Source: an uncultured Bryobacterales bacterium
GTDB taxonomy: Bacteria; Acidobacteriota; Terriglobia; Bryobacterales; Bryobacteraceae
DNA: 26,556 nucleotides
Reading direction: 5' to 3'
Assembly: GCA_937959285.1 (NCBI GenBank)
Contig: CALGAR010000126.1
Span: forward strand, 1 to 26,556
Part shown: piece after piece, positions 13,884 through 22,667 of the stretch
Layout of the letters: each line of letters opens with the position of its first letter
Position numbering within the stretch: the stretch's first letter is position 1
Translations under genes and position numbers: made by a program
The notes under the pieces: model-generated
Seen by the model: only the letters and a program-made list of their open reading frames with translations
Told to the model about the DNA's origin: nothing
Database searches by the model: none

Positions 13884-15116
13884 ATGGAGCTTATGCGTCT
13901 GATAATCTGTCTCCTCACGTTGGCGGCGTCGATTGCCGCGCAGCCGCTCCCCCTGTCCACGCCGGAGAAGGAAGGACTCTCCGCCGATCGCCTTGCCCGG
14001 TTGCATCAGCGCTTCGAACAGATGACGAAGGAAGGACACCGGGCGGGAGCGATCACAATGATCGTCCGCAATGGCAAGATTGCCGACTGGAAAGCCTATG
14101 GGTACCGGGATATCGCCCAGCGGCTTCCGATGGGGAAAGACACGATCTGCCGCATCTGGTCGATGACGAAGGTCGTAACCAGCGTCGCCACAATGATGCT
14201 GGTCGAAGAGGGCAAGCTCGCGCTTGACGACCCTGTAAGCAAGTACATCCCGGAGCTGAAATCTCTCAAAGTGCTGACTGGCGGAACGGCCGACAGGCCC
14301 GAGCTGGTCGATGCTGTGCGTCCGATTACAGTGAAGCACCTGCTGACACACACAAGCGGCTTCACCTACAACTGGGGCGACCATCCGGTGTCCGAGCTGT
14401 ACAGGAGAGCCAACATTTTCCAGGTCCGGAGTCTGAAAGAGTTTGTCCAGAAGCTGGGGTCCATCCCTCTGGTAGCTCAACCGGGCGAGAAGTATACGTA
14501 CGGCGTCAGCATCGACGTGCTGGGCTACCTGGTGGAGGTCGTTTCGGGAATGCCATTTGACAAATTCGTCGCAACCCGGATCCTTCAGCCCCTCCGCATG
14601 AACGACACCTCGTTCCGGTTACCCGAGGAGAAGCTAAAGCGGCTAGCAAAGACGTACACCATCCGAAACGGGGTTCTGTCAGAGAGTTCCCCGGACGGGC
14701 TAGGGTTCCCGGCGGACGTGCCCTTCGGCGGAATGGGCTTGTATTCCACCATCGGCGACTACGCTCGCTTCGGCCAAATGCTGCTGAATGGCGGTCAGCT
14801 CGACGGAGTCCGTTTATTGAGCCGGAAGACTGTCGAGCTCATGATGACCAACCACCTGAACCATCTCAAGACGCCGTACATCGACCAGAACGAGGGATAT
14901 GGCTTCGGTTTAGGCGGCTCGGTGCGAATCGACCTGGCCAAGGGCAACGCCCCCGGATCGCTGGGCCAGTTTGGGTGGGACGGCGCAGCCAGCACCTCTT
15001 TCAATATCGATCCCAAAGAACGCACGGTTGCGCTGCTTTTCCTCCAACATATCCCGTATGACGCACCAACCCTCAAACTGTTCTCGACACTGTTCTACCA
15101 GGCCATCGCCGATTAG
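13884..15116 (+). CDS. Secreted serine hydrolase of the beta-lactamase/class C esterase family
   Basis: A protein of 410 residues with a signal peptide (MRLIICLLTLAASIAAQ). The family fold is marked by S93-M-T-K96, the catalytic SxxK whose serine forms the acyl-enzyme. HLLTHTSGF follows at 152-160, then YGVSIDVLGYL from Tyr206, where Tyr takes the place of the YxN tyrosine. GFPADVPFGGMGLYSTIGDY and a late GQFGWDGAAST stand where class C enzymes have KTG. This pattern is typical of EstB-like esterases/peptidases rather than true beta-lactamases. The substrate is unknown; peptides or esters in the periplasm are likely. Two in-frame ATGs lie nine bases apart (13884 and 13893); the second directly begins the signal peptide, and neither has an ideal ribosome binding site. 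The gene stands alone, followed by a strong hairpin. Confidence 0.92.
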   Translation: MELMRLIICLLTLAASIAAQPLPLSTPEKEGLSADRLARLHQRFEQMTKEGHRAGAITMIVRNGKIADWKAYGYRDIAQRLPMGKDTICRIWSMTKVVTSVATMMLVEEGKLALDDPVSKYIPELKSLKVLTGGTADRPELVDAVRPITVKHLLTHTSGFTYNWGDHPVSELYRRANIFQVRSLKEFVQKLGSIPLVAQPGEKYTYGVSIDVLGYLVEVVSGMPFDKFVATRILQPLRMNDTSFRLPEEKLKRLAKTYTIRNGVLSESSPDGLGFPADVPFGGMGLYSTIGDYARFGQMLLNGGQLDGVRLLSRKTVELMMTNHLNHLKTPYIDQNEGYGFGLGGSVRIDLAKGNAPGSLGQFGWDGAASTSFNIDPKERTVALLFLQHIPYDAPTLKLFSTLFYQAIAD

Positions 15117-15146
15117 ATCCGCGTCTTCCGCTGTTTCCGTCCGGTC

Positions 15147-15179
15147 CATGTCTACTGCAACCTGTTTGCAGTAGACATG
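15147..15179 (+). terminator. Perfect 14-bp inverted repeat, candidate terminator of the serine hydrolase
   Basis: CATGTCTACTGCAA at 15147-15160 pairs perfectly with TTGCAGTAGACATG at 15166-15179 across a five-base loop (CCTGT). It starts 30 bases after the hydrolase stop, as a terminator would, but no T-tract follows on either strand. An operator or another structured element is also possible. Confidence 0.5.
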
Positions 15180-15217
15180 TCAGTAAACCTCAAAAACTGC
15201 TCCCCTTGGCCCTCTCC

Positions 15218-15276
15218 TTCCTTGAAGGAACCCTCTGAATCCTTGCGAATTCGCATTGCCCGCATCGCGATCGCGA
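15218..15276. repeat. Cluster of three short perfect dyads upstream of the receptor gene
   Basis: Within 60 bases lie TTCCTTGAAGGAA (15218-15230, six-base arms around one G), TGCGAATTCGCA (15244-15255) and TCGCGATCGCGA (15265-15276). The last two are perfect 12-base palindromes. They lie 50-110 bases upstream of the candidate -35 and could be operator sites. Their sequences differ, so they would not all bind the same regulator. Confidence 0.45.
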
Positions 15277-15327
15277 CGATCTGGTACGCTCCTGTAATCC
15301 GGGCACCGTCTTCTACCTGCAACCGAC

Positions 15328-15358
15328 TTGCACCACAGACACAATCCTGAGCTATAAT
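15328..15358 (+). promoter_or_regulatory. Candidate sigma-70 promoter of the TonB receptor/PepSY-TM operon
   Basis: A perfect TATAAT at 15353-15358 is preceded by TTGCAC at 15328-15333 with a rather long 19-base spacer. A transcript start near 15365 gives a leader of about 40 bases before the ATG at 15406. Confidence 0.5.
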
Positions 15359-15405
15359 CACCTGCGTAGCAGCAGGTTGTTATGGCGTCTGCAAAAGGAG
15401 CATGG

Positions 15406-18400
15406 ATGTCATTGTTTGGTAACAGGAGATGGCCGGAGCGGATTTTCTCCATGGTCCTCGGGCTTGTCTGCTCCCTCACTCCTGCCTTATGGGGCCAGCA
15501 GGCTCAGATTTCAGGCGTTGTCACAGATCCTTCGGGGGCGGCAGTCGCAAACGCGACGATTGAACTCACCAACAGCCACACGAAGGCCCGATGGGAAGTT
15601 CGGACAAATGCAGAGGGCATCTACGTTGCAGCAGCTCTTCCGCCTGGCGAGTACCGGATTGCGGCAAGCGCACAGGGATTCGAGCGGCGTGTCGTCGAGA
15701 ACGTGCGCCTGGAAGTCGGAGCCAGGATCGCGGTAAACCTGCCTCTCAAACTGGGTTCCGAAGCGCAGGCGATCACAGTGGAAGCGGCTCCAGCCCAGCT
15801 CAACACCGTAGATGCAGCTCTGGGCACGGTGGTGGACCAGGGCTTTGTCAGGAACATGCCGCTCAATGGCCGCAGCTTCCAGTCATTGCTAACCCTGATC
15901 CCGGGAGTCAGCGTGATTCCCTCGAGCGGTTCCGGAAGCAGCGGCCAGGTCGCGGTGAACGGGATGCGTTCGGAGTCCAATTACTTCATGGTCGACGGAG
16001 TCAGCGCAAACGTAGGCGTTAACACGAATTCACCCGGACGCGGCGCGGGCTATTCCGGATCGCTGCCGAATGGCACCGCGCTCGGCACAACGCAAAGTCT
16101 CATTGCAATGGACGCGCTCCAGGAGTTTCGCGGCAACACTTCCACCTACTCAGCCGAGTACGGGCGAGTTCCGGGCGGACAATTCTCCTTTACGACACGG
16201 TCCGGAACCAACGACTTCCACGGCTCTCTCTTCAACTATTTCCGAAATGACGCTCTGGACGCCAACAGCTTTTTCAATAACCGTGCGGGCATTGATCGAG
16301 TCAAAATGCGGCAGAACGATTTTGGCGGAACCGTGGGCGGACCCGTTCTCCTTCCGGGCCTCTACGACGGAAGGAACAGGTCGTTCTTTTTTGTTTCCTA
16401 CGAAGGACTCCGGCTGCAGGCGCCACAAGAAGCAGCAATCCGCAGCGTTCCGACGGAGGAACTTCGCAACTCAATTGCGCCTCCGGAGTTGAGGCCTTTT
16501 CTGAAGGCGTTCCCGCTGCCGACTCCCGGCTACGCCGAGGAGTCCGGCTACACGGCCCCCTTCGTAGGCAGTTACTCGCAGCCGAGCAGGATCGACTCTA
16601 CGAGCGTCCGCGGCGACCCCAGTTTCTCCGAATCGTTCCGTGTCTTCGGGCGCTTTGCGACCGTGCCTTCCAGCACCGACAGCCGTTACAGCAACAATCT
16701 CGCTCAAATCACCCATGCCCAGATCAACAGCAAGACATTGACGTTGGGCGGCACCAACATCCTGAGTCCGCGCGCAACAAACGACGCCCGCTTCAACATC
16801 ACGTGGGCGGACCAGCTTACCAGCGTAAGCATCGACGATTTTGGCGGTGCGCAACCATTGAAGATCAGCGATATTCCCGGGCTTACCGAAACCGATTGGG
16901 CGCTCTTCAGCTACAGAGTCAACACAATGCCTGGATTCTGGCTGAATCCGCAGAACAACCGGCAGCGGCAAATCAATTTCGTTGACAACTTTGTTTACGT
17001 CCTGGGCAGCCATACCCTGAAGGCCGGCATGGACTGGCGCACTATCCGGACGAACTCTACTCTGCCGCGCTTCTACCAAACGCCGTTCTACTACGACGCA
17101 GCCCAGCTTCTCGCGAACTCGCCGCAGCTCTATTCCGGCTACCGGTCCGTTGGCGACATGGCGCCCGTTTACAGGAATCTTTCGCTCTACATTCAAGACG
17201 AATGGGCCGTGACCAACCGTCTCCGGTTGTCACTGGGCCTCCGATGGGAGTGGAGCCCCGCGCCAAGAGATGCCAACGGGAACCAGCCCTTTACTGTGGA
17301 TCAACTGGACAATCTGGCGACGACCCGGATCGCGCCGCCGGGAACCGATCTTTGGAAGACGACATACGACAACTTCGGCCCTCGCGTCGGTCTTGCATAT
17401 CAGTTGCGTCCGGATTCGCAGTATGCGACGGTGCTTCGGATTGGCGGGGGCATTTTTCATGACACAAGCAGCGTTCAGGCATCGGAGGGGTACTGGTATG
17501 GGATTGGCATTACGGGAACGGTGAATCTCAACGGCCGGCCCTTCCCGCTCACCCCGGAGGAGCTTCAGGCGATTCCGATGCCCAGCCCGAAGATCACGCC
17601 CCAGTCGAATGCAAACGTCTTTGCGTTCGACCCCAACCTCAAGATGCCCTACGTGATCCAGTGGAGCGCAACAGTCGAGCAGCAGTTCGGAGAGACTGAC
17701 GTCTTTAGCGTAAGCTACATCGGCTCATCAGGAAAACGTCTGCTGCTCGCGCGGCAGCTCTATCCGGAGCGCGTGGGGAATCCGAATTTTCCTCCTGGAG
17801 CTGCGTATCTCTTCGCCACCGTTAACGGCGCAAGCTCCAGCTACAATGCCCTGCAGGCGCAATTCCGGCGTCATCTCGCAAGAGGCCTTCAGGTCCTGAC
17901 CTCCTACACCTGGGCGCATTCAATCGATAACGCGACCAGCAACTTCACATCCCGGTCGCTCCTCCGCGCAAGCTCGGATTACGACATCCGCCACAACTTC
18001 CAGGCGGCAGTGTCATATGATCTTCCCTCGTCGTACAGCAGCCCGGCTCTGCGGCTGCTGCTAGGCGGCTGGGGACTCGATTCGAGAATCTCCGCACGCT
18101 CCGCTTTGCCGGTAGATATCATTGCCTCCACACAAGTAACGGCGAGCGGAGTCTCCTTTTCACCGCACCCCAACATCGACATAACGAAACCGCTCTACAT
18201 CTATGTGGAGGATGCACCGGGCCGGCGCGTCATTAACCGCGAAGCGTTCTCTCTTCCTCCTGCCGGGGAGGAAGGGACCGCAGGGCGGAATATCGCGCGC
18301 GGTTTTGCCTCCTACCAGACCGACCTCGCTCTCCGGCGCGAGTTCGCAATCACCGAGCGCCTCCGGGCAACCTTCCGCGCCGAGGCGTTCAATTTGTTCA

Positions 18401-18567
18401 ATCACGCCAACTTTGGCGCGATCAGCAACAATATTCAGACTGCGACGGCTGCTCGCCCCTTCGGTTGGGCCACGGGAACGCAAGCCAGCCAGCTCGGCGG
18501 GCTCAATCCCCTTTACCAGATCGGCGGCCCGCGTTCGCTCCAGCTCGCCTTACGCTTCCAGTTCTGA
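15406..18567 (+). CDS. Oar-type TonB-dependent outer-membrane receptor
   Basis: A protein of 1053 residues. An ATG at 15382 is in frame, but AAGGAG lies five bases before the ATG at 15406, where the signal peptide begins (cleavage near ALWGQ). Residues about 33-118 are a carboxypeptidase-regulatory-like domain (ISGVVTDPSGAAVANATIEL, then GIYVAAALPPGEYRI). Next come the plug with MPLNGRSFQSLLTLIPGV (151-168) and VNGMRSESNYFMVDGVSAN (184-202), then a long beta-barrel ending in a terminal Phe (LQLALRFQF). These Oar/CarboxypepD-TonB receptors are expanded in Acidobacteriota and transport unknown substrates with TonB energy. The substrate is not readable, but the next gene, a PepSY-TM protein 12 bases downstream, suggests a metal chelate. 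The upstream promoter and dyads may control it. Confidence 0.93.
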   Translation: MSLFGNRRWPERIFSMVLGLVCSLTPALWGQQAQISGVVTDPSGAAVANATIELTNSHTKARWEVRTNAEGIYVAAALPPGEYRIAASAQGFERRVVENVRLEVGARIAVNLPLKLGSEAQAITVEAAPAQLNTVDAALGTVVDQGFVRNMPLNGRSFQSLLTLIPGVSVIPSSGSGSSGQVAVNGMRSESNYFMVDGVSANVGVNTNSPGRGAGYSGSLPNGTALGTTQSLIAMDALQEFRGNTSTYSAEYGRVPGGQFSFTTRSGTNDFHGSLFNYFRNDALDANSFFNNRAGIDRVKMRQNDFGGTVGGPVLLPGLYDGRNRSFFFVSYEGLRLQAPQEAAIRSVPTEELRNSIAPPELRPFLKAFPLPTPGYAEESGYTAPFVGSYSQPSRIDSTSVRGDPSFSESFRVFGRFATVPSSTDSRYSNNLAQITHAQINSKTLTLGGTNILSPRATNDARFNITWADQLTSVSIDDFGGAQPLKISDIPGLTETDWALFSYRVNTMPGFWLNPQNNRQRQINFVDNFVYVLGSHTLKAGMDWRTIRTNSTLPRFYQTPFYYDAAQLLANSPQLYSGYRSVGDMAPVYRNLSLYIQDEWAVTNRLRLSLGLRWEWSPAPRDANGNQPFTVDQLDNLATTRIAPPGTDLWKTTYDNFGPRVGLAYQLRPDSQYATVLRIGGGIFHDTSSVQASEGYWYGIGITGTVNLNGRPFPLTPEELQAIPMPSPKITPQSNANVFAFDPNLKMPYVIQWSATVEQQFGETDVFSVSYIGSSGKRLLLARQLYPERVGNPNFPPGAAYLFATVNGASSSYNALQAQFRRHLARGLQVLTSYTWAHSIDNATSNFTSRSLLRASSDYDIRHNFQAAVSYDLPSSYSSPALRLLLGGWGLDSRISARSALPVDIIASTQVTASGVSFSPHPNIDITKPLYIYVEDAPGRRVINREAFSLPPAGEEGTAGRNIARGFASYQTDLALRREFAITERLRATFRAEAFNLFNHANFGAISNNIQTATAARPFGWATGTQASQLGGLNPLYQIGGPRSLQLALRFQF

Positions 18568-18579
18568 GCGCGTGCACTC

Positions 18580-19821
18580 GTGAGCGCATCCGCTGACGTG
18601 AAGCGGCGCCAGGAAAGCCTCTGGCGCCGCTGGGCCCTGCACCCTCAGCAAGTCTGGGTGCGAAAGGCCCTGCTCCAGGTTCACCTGTGGGCCGGCATCA
18701 TTGTCGGCCTCTATATCATCGCGATCGGTATCACCGGTTCCATTCTCGTCTTCAAGGAGGAGCTGATGCCGAGACCGCGGGTGCCGGTACCCAAGGTGGA
18801 CACCCGAAGCTGCACTCCCGAAAAACTGCTCGCGGTCGTGGACCGTGTGAATCGCGCTTATCCCTCTCATAAAGCCTTCCTGACTGCCTGTCCAACCGAG
18901 GCAAACCCGCTGTACGTCATCACGATCCGGAAGCAGCCGAAGCCCGGCGCCGAGACCAGTGATCCCCGGCATGAGGATCGTCTGGCAGTCTACGCGCATC
19001 CTGTGACCGGCGAGATTCTCGGGTCAGCCGATCGCGAGGGATCGTGGGTCAGTTGGGTGGAGGATTTCCATTACAACCTCCTGATGGGCCGCCGGGGCCG
19101 CGTGTGGAATGGAGTCGGAGCGGCCGTTCTGCTGGCTCTCGTCCTGACCGGGATCGTGCTGTGGTGGCCAGGCATACGCACCTGGACAAGAGCGCTGAAG
19201 GTGGATTTTCGGAGAGGGTGGAAACGGATCAACTGGGACCTGCACAGCGCCGCCGGGTTTTGGACCATCGGCTTTACATTGATCTGGGCTGTTACCGGAA
19301 TGTATTTCGCTTGGCCGGAGCTCTTCGTTACCCCCATCCAGAAGATATCTCCCATTCCCACCGCCCGGTACCCGGCAGCCGAAATGCGCCGCCTTCGCCA
19401 GCGCCCTCCGACGCCTCCGGCCGAATTGGATGTGCTGGCAGTCCTGCGGAAGGCGCAGGAGATTTCGCCTGACGCGGCGCTGGAAGGATATTTCTATGGC
19501 ACTGGTCCGCGGGCGATCTTTACCGTCTACATGGCCCGGGGCCGCATGGGCGACTACGCCAACACCGATTTCATCTACTTCGACCAGAACTCAGGCGAAC
19601 ATCTGCTCACCTGGCGGCGGGGCAGGAATCAGACCCTGGGCGACTGGCTGATCTGGTTGATGGTTCCTCTACACTTCGGAACGTCCTGGGGACCCGTTGT
19701 GAAATGGATCTGGTGCCTGATGGGACTGTCGCTTCCCTTGCTGACGATCACCGGTTTCCTCATGTACTGGAACCGGTCGCTGAGCAAGAAGTGGAAGGCT
19801 GGAGCCGGGAATGGGAGTTGA
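18580..19821 (+). CDS. PepSY-associated TM-helix (PepSY_TM) inner-membrane protein
   Basis: A protein of 413 residues with four clear membrane helices: VHLWAGIIVGLYIIAIGITG (TM1, followed by SILVFKEEL), AAVLLALVLTGIVLWWPG, FWTIGFTLIWAVTGMYFAW and IWCLMGLSLPLLTITGFLMY. Two extracytoplasmic regions separate them. This arrangement, with VHLWAG in helix 1 and WDLHSAAG before helix 3, is that of the PepSY_TM family. The conserved His residues in these motifs may bind haem. Such proteins often sit beside siderophore receptors and are thought to reduce the imported ferric complex; the role here is inferred from that pairing. The start is GTG at 18580, without a clear ribosome binding site, 12 bases after the receptor stop. 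The last six codons and the stop are antisense to tRNA-Thr. Confidence 0.88.
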   Translation: MSASADVKRRQESLWRRWALHPQQVWVRKALLQVHLWAGIIVGLYIIAIGITGSILVFKEELMPRPRVPVPKVDTRSCTPEKLLAVVDRVNRAYPSHKAFLTACPTEANPLYVITIRKQPKPGAETSDPRHEDRLAVYAHPVTGEILGSADREGSWVSWVEDFHYNLLMGRRGRVWNGVGAAVLLALVLTGIVLWWPGIRTWTRALKVDFRRGWKRINWDLHSAAGFWTIGFTLIWAVTGMYFAWPELFVTPIQKISPIPTARYPAAEMRRLRQRPPTPPAELDVLAVLRKAQEISPDAALEGYFYGTGPRAIFTVYMARGRMGDYANTDFIYFDQNSGEHLLTWRRGRNQTLGDWLIWLMVPLHFGTSWGPVVKWIWCLMGLSLPLLTITGFLMYWNRSLSKKWKAGAGNGS

Positions 19822-19875
19822 ACCCACAACCCCCTGATTACAAATCAGGTGCTCTGCCAGTTGAGCTATCCCGGC
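19800..19875 (-). tRNA. tRNA-Thr (anticodon UGU)
   Basis: On the minus strand the sequence folds as a full cloverleaf. The acceptor GCCGGGA pairs with TCCCGGC, the D-arm is GCTC...GAGC, and the anticodon stem CCTGA/TCAGG encloses loop TTTGTAA with TGT at 19840-19842. The T-arm is GTGGG TTCAACT CCCAT. Discriminator T and an encoded CCA complete the 3' end at 19800-19803. It lies 57 bases downstream of the sialidase-like gene on the same strand and overlaps the 3' end of the convergent PepSY-TM gene by 22 bases. An AT-rich stretch just upstream (TAATAAAATAAAG on the minus strand) may hold its -10 element. Confidence 0.97.
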
Positions 19876-19932
19876 CTCGGCTTCGATCTTTATTTTATTA
19901 CACCCGGAGGCAGCAGCGGAGTACGAACTCCG

Positions 19933-21762
19933 CTACGCCGTAATGCCAGCCCGGTAATTGGAGACGATCTCCGAGGTGCGCAGGTAGCGATCGTAGATCC
20001 GAAGCTTGCGGATTTGCCCGTAGACGCGGGGAGCAAAGAGGGCCTGCGTTTCCCCGTTCACATCGCCCAGCTCGCGCGGGAAACGGCCCCATCCATACTG
20101 CCGGACCGCGCCCCCGTCATTCAGCACGCCGTCCACAATCACGGTAATGATCTTCGGTCCTCCATCCACGATGAACGCTACGTGCTGCCAGACGCCCACT
20201 TTCAGTGTGCCTTCGTGGGTACCCGGGTCGGAGTCCCAGCTTGCCTGCGTCGTGCCGTCATTCGAAGTCAGGCTTAGCGTAAAGCGATCGGATGTTCGAA
20301 TGGAGATTCCCTTGCCACTCGAGGTCGTAGCGTCCAGGATCGTCTGCCCTTCCGACAGCTCGCTCAGGTTCATCCAGAAGTCGATCGCAAAACCGCCGCC
20401 GCTTGCCAGGTTCGGCAAACGGGGCATCTGAATCCGGGAGCCGGGAGCCGTCGTCGAACTGTCCACCGTAAGAGCGAGCCCTTTCGTTGTCAGCGTCTTC
20501 GCGTCAAACTGGTTCCAGAGCCCTTCGAGCAGGGATTTGTCGATCGGGTGCACGCGCGCAAACGTCTTCATCGTCTCGGTGATGAAGTACTCTCCCTGAT
20601 CCTCGATAAAGTCGGGGTAGCTGATTCGTACTGCCGGATCGTCGTCGTAGAGCAAGATCTCGGGTTGAGCCCAGCAAATCTGCCCGTTTCTTTCGATGCC
20701 GCCCGTAATCCAGCCGGGATTGCGGCTGCTGTAATAGGCCCATTTCTGTTTATGAACGGGCTCGCCGCCGTGATTGTGATACCAGAGGAGGAATTTCCCG
20801 TTGCTGAACTTCCGGACGAAGTTGGCGGCTCGCGGATGTTTGATGCGGCGGCCTCCGGGAGTATAGGTGGCGTAGGCGGGCGGAGTCCAGGTACGGCCGC
20901 CGTCGCGGCTATAGGCGGCACAATTGTAGCCGTCGATCGTGCGGTAGGTGCAATAGAGCGTTCCGTCGCTCAGTTCCACGAGATTCGCTTCATCCGCGAC
21001 TGGTCCCTTCGGCGCACGTAGTCCTTCGTCGCCTTCCGGCAGAAGCTCCCATCGAACCTTCCTCGGATCGCGCTCAGTCAGCAGATTGGGGCTCTTCATG
21101 AAAACGCCTTGTGAAGTGACCATAGTTCCGGGATCGCCCCATTTCCCCACCTTGGCAAACCCGAAAATCACCTCGCCCTTACTGGTGATGATGGGCTTCC
21201 CGACTCCCCAGAAGTACATCACCTTGCCACCCCAGGCATTCTCGCGGTCAATCCGCATCTGACGCATGGGGATGTAGTAGCGCTCTTTGGACCAGGTCAG
21301 ACCGCCGTCATCGGAGTATTTGAACGCGTAGCGACCAAGCGTGTCGACGCGCTTGCCGATACGAGGATTGTTGCTGCGTTCGTCGAAGCGTAGATTATCG
21401 GCGTTGTAGGTGTAGAAGACGTAGACGCGGCCGCTCGGTACGATCACCGGCATCACCCAGGAAGCCTCCGGGCCGTCGGCCGCTTCAATATCCACCGGTT
21501 TCGACCATGTCCTTCCTTTATCAGCGCTAATGGTGGAGATAATATGCTGTCCCGGCTCTCCTTCCACGCCCTTGCCGGTTGTCAGTACGCACAGCCACTT
21601 GCCGTCTTTGGTAATCACGACGTAGGGCTGATCACTGTATCCTTCGCGCGGAATCATCCAGCCGTTCTTGATGTTCCGCCAGTCAGCAGCACCACTCTGT
21701 GATTGCAGCGCTGATGCAGCCGGCAGGGCGGCCAGACAGCCTATCGCCTCTCTTCTCGTCAC
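19933..21762 (-). CDS. Tat-exported sialidase-fold (BNR) protein with C-terminal LamG-like domain
   Basis: A protein of 609 residues from GTG 21762, which overlaps the upstream TGA (GTGA) and has GAGGGAG eight bases upstream. The frame extends further, to 21819, but that part shadows the upstream gene. The N-terminus, TRREAIGCLAALPAASALQS, is a twin-arginine signal. The catalytic half is a six-bladed sialidase-type propeller with three Asp boxes: SADKGRTWS (79-87), SDDGGLTWS (150-158) and SRDGGRTWT (285-293). Residues from about 425 to 605 look like a concanavalin/LamG jelly roll (GGGFAIDFWMNLSELSEGQ and VGVWQHVAFIVDGG). Family members cleave sialic acid or other sugars, but many acidobacterial ones have unproven substrates. 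It is the last protein-coding gene of the sugar cluster. Confidence 0.87.
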   Translation of the reverse strand: MTRREAIGCLAALPAASALQSQSGAADWRNIKNGWMIPREGYSDQPYVVITKDGKWLCVLTTGKGVEGEPGQHIISTISADKGRTWSKPVDIEAADGPEASWVMPVIVPSGRVYVFYTYNADNLRFDERSNNPRIGKRVDTLGRYAFKYSDDGGLTWSKERYYIPMRQMRIDRENAWGGKVMYFWGVGKPIITSKGEVIFGFAKVGKWGDPGTMVTSQGVFMKSPNLLTERDPRKVRWELLPEGDEGLRAPKGPVADEANLVELSDGTLYCTYRTIDGYNCAAYSRDGGRTWTPPAYATYTPGGRRIKHPRAANFVRKFSNGKFLLWYHNHGGEPVHKQKWAYYSSRNPGWITGGIERNGQICWAQPEILLYDDDPAVRISYPDFIEDQGEYFITETMKTFARVHPIDKSLLEGLWNQFDAKTLTTKGLALTVDSSTTAPGSRIQMPRLPNLASGGGFAIDFWMNLSELSEGQTILDATTSSGKGISIRTSDRFTLSLTSNDGTTQASWDSDPGTHEGTLKVGVWQHVAFIVDGGPKIITVIVDGVLNDGGAVRQYGWGRFPRELGDVNGETQALFAPRVYGQIRKLRIYDRYLRTSEIVSNYRAGITA

Positions 21763-22667
21763 GCTCCTTCTCCCTCTTTTCGACGTGTTCCGAAGTAATG
21801 GCTTAACTTGTCGTAGCACCTCCGCGCCGCGGCAACCGGATCATAGCCAGGCCGGTTGAAGATCTGGCTGCTCACCTCGACAACCACCGGCTTATCATAC
21901 CGGTGCCGTTCGAGGGCGGCCGCATACTCGGCATAGTCCACCGTGCCATCTCCCGGCAGCCGCCACTCCCGGCGCTCAGCTTCCAGTCGAGTGTCTTTTA
22001 GGTGGATGAAGGACGTAGATGGCAGCAGCATGTCCATGGTCTTCCTCATTTCCATGTTCTGCGCCTGATAGTGGCTGTAGTCATAGGCGGCGCGCACCAG
22101 AGGATTCTTTACCTGCTCCAGCAGCCATAAGACCGCTTCCGGCGTCCGCATGGCGTTGCCCACATGAGGCTTGACGGCCAGCACGACACCGTGTTCGGTC
22201 ATCACGCGTCCCCACTCTGCAACGCGCTCGGCCACCCTCATCCGGATTGCGTCCCACTCTCCCGGCTTCCCGCCGAGAATTGTCTCGATGACAGGTGGGT
22301 TGTCCGGCGAAAGATCGTGCGCGAGCTCGCAGGCACGGCGCAGCCGATCGAGATTGGCGGCATGTCCCGCATCGTCGGTCAGCACCGACAGATTCTCCAT
22401 CAACGCCGCCAGGTTCAGACCGAGTTCGCCGAGCCTGCCGCGCAGTTGCCGGCGCGCTGCAGGGCTCAACAGCTTTGGTTCCGTCGGCCATCCGGGCATC
22501 AACGCCAGTTCGACAGCGTCATAGCCGATCCGGGCGCAGGCACGAAGCCCGTCCTCGAGCGGCATGGTTAGCATCCCGTAGAGCGTGAATCCGAGCGGGA
22601 GCCGCCACTTCGCAGCTAGTCCTTGCGAAGCGAGAAGGGCAATCAGTTCGCGTCTTGAAAGACTCAT
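21759..22667 (-). CDS. Sugar-phosphate isomerase/epimerase-like TIM-barrel protein
   Basis: A protein of 302 residues. The ATG at 22667 overlaps the stop of the DJ-1-like frame by ATGA; an upstream extension to 22745 shadows that gene. The fold is the xylose-isomerase-like TIM barrel: GFTLYG at 26-31, E128 in VIETILGG, KPHVGN at 166-171, DYSHYQAQNM at 196-205, HLKDT at 222-226, LPGDGTVDY and E264 in VVVEVSSQ. These are metal and substrate ligands in this family. The N-terminus SLSRRELIALLASQGLA resembles a short Tat signal. The substrate is unknown. Relatives occur beside Gfo/Idh oxidoreductases in sugar and inositol pathways, as here. The sialidase-like gene starts within its last codons. 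Confidence 0.87.
   Translation of the reverse strand: MSLSRRELIALLASQGLAAKWRLPLGFTLYGMLTMPLEDGLRACARIGYDAVELALMPGWPTEPKLLSPAARRQLRGRLGELGLNLAALMENLSVLTDDAGHAANLDRLRRACELAHDLSPDNPPVIETILGGKPGEWDAIRMRVAERVAEWGRVMTEHGVVLAVKPHVGNAMRTPEAVLWLLEQVKNPLVRAAYDYSHYQAQNMEMRKTMDMLLPSTSFIHLKDTRLEAERREWRLPGDGTVDYAEYAAALERHRYDKPVVVEVSSQIFNRPGYDPVAAARRCYDKLSHYFGTRRKEGEGA

Larger units (their letters stand above)
15117..15405. other. Palindrome-rich upstream region of the first TonB-dependent receptor
   Basis: Nearly 290 bases lie between the hydrolase and the receptor. They hold one long hairpin, three short dyads and a candidate promoter, each listed separately. Minus-strand frames here (for example 15152-15361) are short, lack start signals and are not called. 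Confidence 0.6.

Noticed and set aside
13692..14480. 262-codon minus-strand frame opposite the serine hydrolase
   Set aside because: It mirrors the hydrolase codon pattern, with no start signal and no recognisable fold.
13884..15116. True antibiotic beta-lactamase
   Set aside because: The SxxK motif is present, but the YGV and WDGAA motifs are those of EstB-like hydrolases, so resistance is not inferred.
16471..17196. 241-codon minus-strand frame inside the first TonB receptor gene
   Set aside because: It is a shadow of a well-supported receptor gene and carries no known motif.
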